This document shows, in pieces, positions 52,794 through 59,447 of a stretch of DNA of 59,447 nt. The position numbers were made by a program, and so were the translations under genes. The notes beneath the pieces were generated by a model that saw only the letters and a list, made by a program, of their open reading frames with translations, made no database searches and was not told where the DNA came from. How positions within the stretch are numbered: position 1 is the first letter of the stretch; each line of letters starts with the position of its first letter. The DNA comes from Apilactobacillus kunkeei DSM 12361 = ATCC 700308 (GTDB lineage: Bacteria; Bacillota; Bacilli; Lactobacillales; Lactobacillaceae): NCBI RefSeq assembly GCF_001281265.1, contig NZ_JXDB01000013.1:1-59447 (forward strand), read 5' to 3'.

Positions 52794-55520
52794 TTATTTG
52801 CGTCTTCTTCTTGATGCGAAGAATACCAACCCTAATGCAATTGCAATTAGTGCAGTACCAATAGCAACAAGAGCATTTTCATGTGTTTGATCACCAGTTT
52901 GTGGTAAACGTTTTGTATCTTTGTTAGCAGCGGTTGATACTGAAGTGTCGTTCTTATCAATAGCTGGATTACCGTCGTTGTTACCATGACTAGATGATGA
53001 AGTCCTTGGAACAACTACATGGCTTGAAGCTGAGCTTTCTGCACTACTGCTTTGTGCTGAACTTTCCGCACTGCTACTTTGTGCTGAGCTTTCCGCACTA
53101 CTGCTTTGTGCTGAACTTTCCGCACTGCTACTTTGTGCTGAGCTTTCTGCACTACTGCTTTGTGCTGAACTTTCTGCACTGCTACTTTGAGTGGCACTTG
53201 AACTTGGTTCTGCACTACTACTTTGAGCTGAACTTTCCGCACTGCTGCTTTGTGATGAGCTTTCTGCACTGCTGCTTTGTGATGAACTTTCCGCACTGCT
53301 GCTTTGTGCTGAACTTTCTGCACTGCTGCTTTGTGCTGAACTTTCTGCACTACTACTTTGAGCAGCACTTGAACTTGGAGTTGCAACTTTCGTGTATCCA
53401 ACGGTAGTACCAGTAAAATCAGCATCACCATCGATAGTTCCTGTTACATATAGTTGGTTTGGATCTGTTAATTCGTATCCGTCTATCTTGGGACTTTCCA
53501 CTGAGTAGGAATAAGAATCAGGACTGTAACTATCATTCCACTTAATTACCCCAGTTCTTTTATTCTTAGTTCCTGTCTGTACGAATGTATAATCCCTTTC
53601 ATAATCAGGAGCAATTTTTTGCTTCGTACTGTCATCGATATGGTCAATAACCAACGTATCGACAATATTTTGTTGAACTGTAGTCGTTGGATCCATGTAA
53701 ACAGTTCTAGTTACATCATTTCCTAGTGGATAAAGTTGACCGGTAACGTTACTGTTGTCTTCTGGTACATATCCATCGATAGTTGGAACAGTGAAGTTAT
53801 AAGTACCATCTCCACTTACGTTCGACCAGTTACCCCATGTCACTTCGTTATTTCTTGTGTCTTTAGTTCCCGTAGCTTTAAATACAGATGAACCAGTATC
53901 TGGTCTTAGAACATTTCCAGTAACTGAATCAATGTAGTTAACCTTTACATTTCTAGTAACTTGTTGGTCTGGAATTGAAACATATGGATTGATAACGTGT
54001 AACTTAGCCATACTGTTAACAGCACCATCAGCACTGTAAGTTAAGTTAATATCCTTTGTTGATTGTTGAGCAACGTTGATAGTTTGGCCATCTTTGACAC
54101 CTTCATCGTTAGAAACATTTAGTTGGGGATTGTCAACATGAACATATTTGGCTGGAGTACCATCAATTGCCTGAAATACATTTACACCGTTAGTTAATGA
54201 TCCAGAATTATAAGTATAGTTACCATCTTTGTCAGTGTAAACGGTGGTATCTGGAGAAATAATCCATGATTTTCCAACATTATCACTAGCTGGAACAATT
54301 GAAACATTGGCATGCATTGGTGGTACATTGTTAATAGTTGGGTCATCACCCACTGTATACTTCAAGTATCCATCCACACCATAGTTAATTGATAAGTCGC
54401 TATAAGTAAGATATGCTACAAAATCAACTGTGTTATCCGTATATTTAGATGCAGAATAATCAAACATTGGATTTCCATATTCAGATTTTAAGTAAACACC
54501 TGGTTCATTGGTAATATCTTTGTATTTACCATCCACGATTGCATATAATCTAAAATTATTTGTGTCGAAGCTTGACTTATCTGCATTTCTATTTAGTAAA
54601 GTAATTGCTCTACCATGCACGGTATTACCTTTGGAATTTGGATTCAATTCTGCTACAACAACAAAGTATGGTTTTCCATCTTTATTGGCTACTATTGGAG
54701 CGTATCCAGCGTTCGCTGTATCTCCACTATATTGAACAAGGTTTTTATAAGTGTTACTTAGTGGATAATCAGATACATCATCTGGATAAGTGTTCCAGTT
54801 AGATGGTGTGTCAGGCTTACTGTTGTCAGGTATGTTTAAGGGACGGGCTCCCATTTGTCCAGCTTGACTATCAACAGGTCTAACATCACTCTTTTTCTTT
54901 TGAAGAACCGAAATATTACCATTTGAAACAGAAATATTTGAATTTTCCCCTGCATAGTTCATTGATGCACTTACGGTTGCATTATAGGTACTATCAGGAG
55001 CGTCTTGTGGGCCCTCTTTAACTAGTAATGAAACGTTAATTTTACTATCACTTGGATATAAATCAGTGTTTGTAGTTAACGTTACCACATTGTCATTGGT
55101 AGAAACATCAAAAACATTAGCATTTCCATACCTTGTATAAGTGCTAATTGATGAGAATAAATCACTGAAATTTTTTCCTGATTGTGGATTTACGGTAAAC
55201 GTAATCTTAGTTCCCTTAGGAATTACTCTTCCTAAATTGTCATTATTATTTAAAGAAACTTCATAGTTAACAGATTTACCAGCTGTTACATTTTGGGTAG
55301 ATGCATCAACATTAGTAACCGTAGCAGATACATTATTAGGATCAGCTTGATATGAGCTGTTTTGTTCGTCAGCATGTGCAACAACAGCTGCTGGTGTAAT
55401 ATTGTTATCTTGAGAAACAACGTAACCTGTTCCTAATAGGGCAACTGTGGACATACCAATTACAACCCAGTTTTTCTTCACCTTATGTAAAATCTTCTTT
55501 TCTTTTACTTCTCTACTCAT
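52794..55520 (-). CDS. LPQTG surface adhesin with MucBP-like domains and Ser-rich repeats
   Basis: 908 residues. The N-terminus KKILHKVKKNWVVIGMSTVALLG is a variant KxYKxGKxW signal (H replaces Y, K replaces G), cleaved near AHAD. About residues 60-205 form a predicted beta-rich domain (LNNNDNLGRVIPKGTKITF), followed by a larger beta-rich region, then two MucBP-like domains (RNVKVNYIDSVTGNVL and VIDHIDDSTKQKIAPDYERDYTF). A stalk of 12 SSSAESSAQ-like units precedes the sorting signal LPQTG at 872-876, a helix and RRRRK. Expected at the cell wall, possibly glycosylated, and used in adhesion or biofilm. Downstream paralogue of the gene at 58890. Confidence 0.88.
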   Translation of the reverse strand: MSREVKEKKILHKVKKNWVVIGMSTVALLGTGYVVSQDNNITPAAVVAHADEQNSSYQADPNNVSATVTNVDASTQNVTAGKSVNYEVSLNNNDNLGRVIPKGTKITFTVNPQSGKNFSDLFSSISTYTRYGNANVFDVSTNDNVVTLTTNTDLYPSDSKINVSLLVKEGPQDAPDSTYNATVSASMNYAGENSNISVSNGNISVLQKKKSDVRPVDSQAGQMGARPLNIPDNSKPDTPSNWNTYPDDVSDYPLSNTYKNLVQYSGDTANAGYAPIVANKDGKPYFVVVAELNPNSKGNTVHGRAITLLNRNADKSSFDTNNFRLYAIVDGKYKDITNEPGVYLKSEYGNPMFDYSASKYTDNTVDFVAYLTYSDLSINYGVDGYLKYTVGDDPTINNVPPMHANVSIVPASDNVGKSWIISPDTTVYTDKDGNYTYNSGSLTNGVNVFQAIDGTPAKYVHVDNPQLNVSNDEGVKDGQTINVAQQSTKDINLTYSADGAVNSMAKLHVINPYVSIPDQQVTRNVKVNYIDSVTGNVLRPDTGSSVFKATGTKDTRNNEVTWGNWSNVSGDGTYNFTVPTIDGYVPEDNSNVTGQLYPLGNDVTRTVYMDPTTTVQQNIVDTLVIDHIDDSTKQKIAPDYERDYTFVQTGTKNKRTGVIKWNDSYSPDSYSYSVESPKIDGYELTDPNQLYVTGTIDGDADFTGTTVGYTKVATPSSSAAQSSSAESSAQSSSAESSAQSSSAESSSQSSSAESSSQSSSAESSAQSSSAEPSSSATQSSSAESSAQSSSAESSAQSSSAESSAQSSSAESSAQSSSAESSAQSSSAESSASSHVVVPRTSSSSHGNNDGNPAIDKNDTSVSTAANKDTKRLPQTGDQTHENALVAIGTALIAIALGLVFFASRRRRK
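53031..53369 (-). repeat. 27-bp tandem repeats coding the Ser-rich stalk
   Basis: Twelve units of nine codons, mostly SSSAESSAQ, with single-base variation and one variant block (EPSSSAT). Sequences such as GCTGAACTTTCTGCACTGCT recur throughout. Such arrays are prone to slippage, so copy number will vary among strains. Confidence 0.9.
53343..53689 (-). repeat. Near-identical duplicated block, copy A
   Basis: This stretch matches 56185-56531 without gaps, with only about a dozen mismatches by eye. It encodes the last MucBP-like domain (VIDHID...GTIDG) and the domain-stalk junction of the 908-residue protein. Confidence 0.8.
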
Positions 55521-55628
55521 AAAATCTCCCCCTTTATATTATCTATACAGTCAGTCTAAGATAATAATGAAATAATATCAGTAGGATTTTATTTAAATTT
55601 TTATAAAGATTTTTAATGTTTTTTTAAC

Positions 55629-55657
55629 AAAAAAAGCCCGCCTAAGCGGACCTTTTT
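55629..55657 (-). terminator. Terminator between the two adhesin genes
   Basis: On the minus strand GTCCGC pairs with GCGGGC (one wobble) around TTAG, followed by T residues. Confidence 0.8.
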
Positions 55658-55668
55658 ATTTTAAGCTA

Positions 55669-58600
55669 TTATTTACGTTTTCTTCTCATTGCTACCATGA
55701 ACAATCCAACTGCCATTGCAATTAAAGCAGCACCAATTGCTACTAGAATGTTTTCATGTGTTTGATCACCAGTTTGTGGCAAACGTTCATGATTAGCAAT
55801 TGATTTAGTTGAATTATTTTCATGTTGAGGAGTAATTGTCTTCTCATGTTTATCAGAAGTAGATGGTTTTCCACCGTTGTTACCATGACTTGATGGCACG
55901 CTAGAACTTTGAGGTACAGAACTGCTACTTTGTGCTGAACTTTCTGCACTGCTGCTTTGTGCTGAACTTTCTGCACTACTGCTTTGTGCTGAGCTTTCTG
56001 CACTGCTACTTTGTGCTGAGCTTTCTGCACTACTGCTTTGTGCTGAGCTTTCTGCACTACTGCTTTGTGCTGAACTTTCTGCACTGCTGCTTTGAGTGGC
56101 ACTTGAACTTGGTTCTGCACTACTACTTTGAGCGGCACTTGAATTTGATTCAGCACTGCTACTTGAAGCAGCGCTTGAACTTGGTTCTGCACTACTACTT
56201 TGAGCAGCACTTGAACTTGGAGTTGCAACCTTCGTGTATCCAACGGTAGTACCAGTAAAATCATAAGCACCATCGATAGTTCCTGTTACATATAGTTGGT
56301 TTGGATCTGTTAATTCGTATCCGTCTATCTTAGGACTTTCCACTGAGTAAGAATAAGAATCAGGACTGTAACTATCATTCCACTTAATTACCCCAGTTCT
56401 TTCATTCTTAGTTCCTGTCTGTACGAATGTATAATCCCTTTCATAATCAGGAGCAATTTTTTGCTTAGTACTGACATCGATATGGTCAATAACCAACGTA
56501 TCGACAACATTTCTTTGAACTGTAGTCGTTGCATCTGGTTCATATGGAACAAGCAAGTAAACGTCGGTACCATCTGTTGTTGGGTCAACTGTTCTATTTC
56601 TGACAGCATTTTTAGCATTTACTAAATGGTAGTCTTCTAGCTCAGGCGCTTTAATTGTGAACACTTTAGTAGCAGGTGTGTATGCACCGTATTGAACAAT
56701 AGCACCTGTCTTAGTGTTCTTGATATTTGTACGAGTGAACGTATATGATTCTGAGACTCCTTTGTCGTACATAGGTTTTGGACCAGTGTAAGAACCAGTA
56801 CTATTTGTTTCAGTAATTTGTTGACTTTTATCAGTAGGGATCACATGTACAGTAATTGTTTTACTTTCACTGACTTGTTCAGTTGGATCCATATAAACGG
56901 TTCTGACAACGTCTTCACCCAAAGGATTCAATGATCCTTTAACATCAGAACTGTCTTCAGGAACATATCCATCAATACTTGGAACTTTAAAGTCGTATTG
57001 ACCTGTGCCATTTGATGGTGTCCATGCTCCCCAAATAATAGAGTTATCTCTAGTATCACGAACACCAGTGGCTGTAAATTGGACTGAAGAACTATCTGTG
57101 TGTAGAACCTTCTTAGTGTTTACGTCTACATAATTTACAGTAACGTTTCTAGTAACATTTTGACTTGGAACGGATACATATGGGTTTACAACAGTTAACG
57201 TTGCATTGGCAGTGTGAGCATTTTCAGATGTGTATGATAATTGAATTACTCTGGAAGAGTTTTGATCAACATTAATCGTTTGACCATCATTAATATTGCT
57301 ATCGTTATTAATATTAACAACAGCATCATTCACTTTTTCATATCCAGCAGGTTCACCATCAACTGTCTTGAACACATTAACGTCATCTTTTAAATTGTTA
57401 GTATTGTATGCGTAGGTTCCATCTGGTTGAGTATAAACAGTCTTATTAGGAGCAACTACCCATGAGCTACCGATATCATTCTTTACAGGAACAATTTTGT
57501 AGTTCAAATCACCGATTGGTAGACTTTGTTCTCCTTCAGTACCCTCTTTATAGAAGCTACCATAACCTCTTACAAAGTAAGTAGAAGATAAGTCTGAATA
57601 TGGTCTGTAAGCTACAAAATCAACGAAATCCTTGGTATATGCTGATTTTGAAAAATCTGCATATACTGCACCATTAGAATCAACTCCAAATGATACTCCC
57701 GGTTCGTTTGAAATATCTTTATACGAATAACTATCTGTGGATGCGTATAATCTTAGACTATTTAAGTCAAAGTCACTTCCATTAGTAAATGAAAGACGTG
57801 AACCAGAGAAACCAGGAATGTTACCTTTATTAAATTCTGCCACCGCTACGAAGTATGGCTTACCTTCTGCATTAGAGTATGCTGGAGCATAATTAGCATA
57901 ACCGTTAGAAGTATTAACATAGTTATGGTCTGAGTTGCTTCTAGGATAATCCTTTACATTATCAGGATAGTTCTTTGTTATGTTAGGTTGAACGAATCCT
58001 GGTGTATCAGTGTTATTGTAAGTAACCTTTTCATCTTCAGATTTAGTATTTGGCAAAACAGAAATTTGATTTGCATCAATATTTACAGTTTTTTCACTTC
58101 CACCAGGTAATTGCAATGTAGATGATAATGTTACGTTTACTGGGTCAGGATTGGTTTCATGTTCTTCGGTATCACCATTCCAGTTATAACGAGGTCCCTT
58201 AACAACCAATGAAAGGTTCATATTAACTGTTCCAGGATAAAAATCTTTCTTAGTAGTTAAAGTAATTGTGTTTCCAGAAACACTTTCATCAAAGTTATTT
58301 TGGCTGGAATATTTTGAATAAACAGAGTAAGCAAAAACATCACTCATATTAAGTGGAAATTGAGGGTTAACATTAATCTTAATTTGTGTACCCTTAGGAA
58401 TTACTCTACCCAAATTATCGTCATTATTTAATGCAATATTGTAGTTAATTGATGCATTTTTCTTAACGTCTGTTGTTTGTGATCCTAAATTAGTAATGCT
58501 TGCAGTTACTGCACTTTGAGGGGCAGTATAATCACCTGATTTATTTGAATCGTTACTACTAGTTTGGTTATCACTACTATTTGATTGTGATGATTCATTA

Positions 58601-58890
58601 CTTTGTTGTGATGTTGAACTGCTTGCTTGACTTGATTGGTTTGAGGCATTACTTTGTGAAGCTGATGAGCTATTGTTGTCCGCAGCTGAACTGGTTGTAC
58701 TTGCAGATGATGAATCAGTACTTTGATTAGCAGTTTCATCAGCATGCGCAGTAATTCCAGTTGGAGCTAAAGTTGAAGATTGTGATGCAACATAGCTTGC
58801 ACCTAATAAGGCAACTGAGGTCATTCCAATAACAACCCAATTCTTTTTAACCTTATGCAAAATCTTTCTTGATTTAACTTCTTTGTTCAT
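55669..58890 (-). CDS. Large LPQTG surface adhesin with MucBP-like domains and Ser-rich segments
   Basis: 1073 residues. N-terminal KxYKxGKxW-like signal SRKILHKVKKNWVVIGMTSVALLG, cleavage near AHAD, then about 75 residues rich in S, N, Q and T. A beta-rich region (ALNNDDNLGRVIPKGTQIKI) follows, then three MucBP-like units: NVTVNYVDVNTKKVL, ITVHVIPTDKSQQI and VIDHIDVSTKQKIAPDYERD. The middle one is absent from the neighbour. A Ser-rich stalk with six regular SSSAESSAQ units and irregular variants leads to LPQTG at 1037-1041, a helix and RRKRK. GGAG precedes the ATG at 58890. Likely adhesin or matrix-forming wall protein. Confidence 0.88.
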   Translation of the reverse strand: MNKEVKSRKILHKVKKNWVVIGMTSVALLGASYVASQSSTLAPTGITAHADETANQSTDSSSASTTSSAADNNSSSASQSNASNQSSQASSSTSQQSNESSQSNSSDNQTSSNDSNKSGDYTAPQSAVTASITNLGSQTTDVKKNASINYNIALNNDDNLGRVIPKGTQIKINVNPQFPLNMSDVFAYSVYSKYSSQNNFDESVSGNTITLTTKKDFYPGTVNMNLSLVVKGPRYNWNGDTEEHETNPDPVNVTLSSTLQLPGGSEKTVNIDANQISVLPNTKSEDEKVTYNNTDTPGFVQPNITKNYPDNVKDYPRSNSDHNYVNTSNGYANYAPAYSNAEGKPYFVAVAEFNKGNIPGFSGSRLSFTNGSDFDLNSLRLYASTDSYSYKDISNEPGVSFGVDSNGAVYADFSKSAYTKDFVDFVAYRPYSDLSSTYFVRGYGSFYKEGTEGEQSLPIGDLNYKIVPVKNDIGSSWVVAPNKTVYTQPDGTYAYNTNNLKDDVNVFKTVDGEPAGYEKVNDAVVNINNDSNINDGQTINVDQNSSRVIQLSYTSENAHTANATLTVVNPYVSVPSQNVTRNVTVNYVDVNTKKVLHTDSSSVQFTATGVRDTRDNSIIWGAWTPSNGTGQYDFKVPSIDGYVPEDSSDVKGSLNPLGEDVVRTVYMDPTEQVSESKTITVHVIPTDKSQQITETNSTGSYTGPKPMYDKGVSESYTFTRTNIKNTKTGAIVQYGAYTPATKVFTIKAPELEDYHLVNAKNAVRNRTVDPTTDGTDVYLLVPYEPDATTTVQRNVVDTLVIDHIDVSTKQKIAPDYERDYTFVQTGTKNERTGVIKWNDSYSPDSYSYSVESPKIDGYELTDPNQLYVTGTIDGAYDFTGTTVGYTKVATPSSSAAQSSSAEPSSSAASSSSAESNSSAAQSSSAEPSSSATQSSSAESSAQSSSAESSAQSSSAESSAQSSSAESSAQSSSAESSAQSSSAESSAQSSSSVPQSSSVPSSHGNNGGKPSTSDKHEKTITPQHENNSTKSIANHERLPQTGDQTHENILVAIGAALIAMAVGLFMVAMRRKRK
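55921..56212 (-). repeat. Ser-rich coding repeats of the larger adhesin
   Basis: Six regular 27-bp units (SSSAESSAQ) followed by irregular SSSAEPSSSA and AESNSSAAQ variants; the same unit as in the neighbouring gene. Confidence 0.88.
56185..56531 (-). repeat. Near-identical duplicated block, copy B
   Basis: Matches 53343-53689 without gaps (see there). The identity ends sharply near 56531, where this gene has the extra MucBP-like unit. Confidence 0.8.
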
Positions 58891-59353
58891 AAATTTCACT
58901 CCTTTGAACTAAGTTTCAGTGAACATTCTATGGCAAAAGGATTGTGAAAACATCATTTATAAGATTAAATTAACTATGATAAGTTTAAGTATTCATTGAA
59001 ATGTTTAATTATTTTTTTGATTCTTTTAAACTATTTGTAACTGATATATAAAAACGTTGTCATCATCTAGAGATTGGTATTTTTTATTATGTATGATTTT
59101 CTTTAAAGTGAAATATTATATAACAATGTAAATATGTTTATTAATGCACTTTATACAATAAGTTTGTGAAAATTATGATAGATTCTATGTTCAATTAGGT
59201 AAAAAAGTTGACATTTTTTAAATTGAAAATATTGAATAATAATTCAATTGAGTAAAAAGTAGAAAATCCTTTAAACAGAAACTTAATTATGAAGATAATA
59301 TGTCTTCAAAAGGAGAAAAGATAAATTAAAATAATATAAAAAAGCCTAAGCTT
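58891..59353. other. Gene-free stretch between the large adhesin gene and the insertion sequence
   Basis: About 460 bases, strongly AT-rich, with no supported gene. The adhesin promoter must lie at its left. Near the right edge AAAAGGAGAAAAG (about 59308) resembles a ribosome-binding site, but no start codon follows; next to the insertion sequence stands AAAAAAGCCTAAGCTT, which could be one arm of a terminator cut off from its other arm. Confidence 0.5.
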
Positions 59354-59447
59354 TGGAACTGCAACTATTATTTTGAACAAATAAATAAAAGCAGCTTTCT
59401 AACTATTTAATTGGGCAACTGATTTTCTGTATTCTACAGGGGATTGG
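59354..59447 (-). mobile_element. 3' end of an IS3-family insertion sequence (right window edge)
   Basis: Exact reverse complement of bases 1-94, including the transposase C-terminus on the minus strand and the element tip TGGAACTGCAAC at 59354. The rest of the element is beyond the window. Confidence 0.8.
59399..59446 (-). CDS. IS3-family transposase, last 15 codons (partial)
   Basis: The minus strand encodes QSPVEYRKSVAQLNS and a TAG stop, the same peptide as at 2-49, from a second copy of the element in opposite orientation. Only the C-terminal end is in view. Confidence 0.75.
   Translation of the reverse strand, partial: QSPVEYRKSVAQLNS

Noticed and set aside
53031-53369. CRISPR array
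   Set aside because: Repeats are contiguous 27-bp coding units without spacers; no cas genes are in the window.
52994-53431. Long open frames on both strands across the Ser-rich repeats (also at 55743-56273 and 22900-23109)
   Set aside because: They are made by the 27-bp repeat reading open in several frames; no ribosome-binding sites and implausible composition (Val/Gln/Lys or Cys/Phe/His repeats).
1-59447. Composite transposon of 59 kb
   Set aside because: The segment holds housekeeping genes (pur, thr, pepN, rlmH, tRNAs); inverted insertion sequence ends are more likely repeat-caused assembly edges or independent insertions.

Overview
This 59.4 kb, AT-rich window is a chromosomal stretch from a Gram-positive bacterium of the family Lactobacillaceae. 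The signs are the complete pur operon with a PurBox, LPQTG sortase-anchored proteins with KxYKxGKxW-like signal peptides, MucBP-like domains, an Apf-type cell-wall protein, and the PepN, RlmH and HrtRBA homologues. Genus is not certain; a heterofermentative, insect- or plant-associated group such as Apilactobacillus or Fructilactobacillus is a guess from overall style. The first 94 bases and the last 94 bases are exact reverse complements. Both carry the last codons of an IS3-type transposase (ending SPVEYRKSVAQLNS-stop), so the window lies between two inverted copies of one insertion sequence.

Layout. 0.1-5.8 kb: small membrane proteins (two DUF805, a TM2 protein, a DUF4190-like protein, a DUF1003 protein), a quinone-reductase-like NmrA protein with an Rrf2 regulator, and an MFS transporter. 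5.9-17.2 kb: purE-K-C-S-Q-L-F-M-N-H-D on the minus strand, covering every step from PRPP to IMP except PurB, driven by a clear promoter with a PurBox upstream. 17.3-21 kb: a DacA-type carboxypeptidase and PepN. 21-26.1 kb: a leucine-rich-repeat LPQTG protein, a truncated GH70 glucansucrase relative, a YczE-like membrane protein, and a three-gene XRE/DUF3278 unit. 26.2-27.1 kb: rlmH followed by a gene-free stretch with a dense cluster of DnaA boxes next to AT-rich DNA. 27.1-29.8 kb: a DyP peroxidase and a haem catalase, divergent, with a perfect PerR box between them. 29.9-34.6 kb: an Apf-like protein, homoserine dehydrogenase, thrC-thrB-ACT regulator, then a structured RNA-like element. 34.5-38.5 kb: GPP34-like and glycerophosphodiesterase genes, an ArsR regulator with an orphan metal-binding lipoprotein, and an unknown protein. 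38.5-42.4 kb: hrtRBA-like haem-efflux operon with two operator palindromes, and an NADH oxidase/peroxidase with a Rex-like site. 42.7-45.3 kb: SGNH hydrolase, three tandem tRNA-Asn genes and a GH25 lysozyme with a His/Lys-rich tail. 45.5-52.7 kb: an MacB-like ABC exporter, a TetR regulator, two tandem MscS channels and a cystine-type ABC importer. 52.8-58.9 kb: two large paralogous LPQTG adhesins with Ser-rich repeats.

Themes. Purine and threonine synthesis are housekeeping. DyP, KatA and HrtRBA together describe a bacterium that uses haem, probably taken from outside, and protects itself against excess haem and peroxide. The surface proteins, GH25 enzyme, Apf protein and GH70 remnant form a cell-surface layer that is clearly the more variable part. 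The most noteworthy items are the DnaA-box cluster beside rlmH with no dnaA in view, the HrtR and PerR operators, the GH70 fragment, the structured element at 34.4-34.56 kb, and the extended palindrome in front of the orphan metal-binding protein. All identifications are from reading the sequence and knowledge of families; no database search was run.
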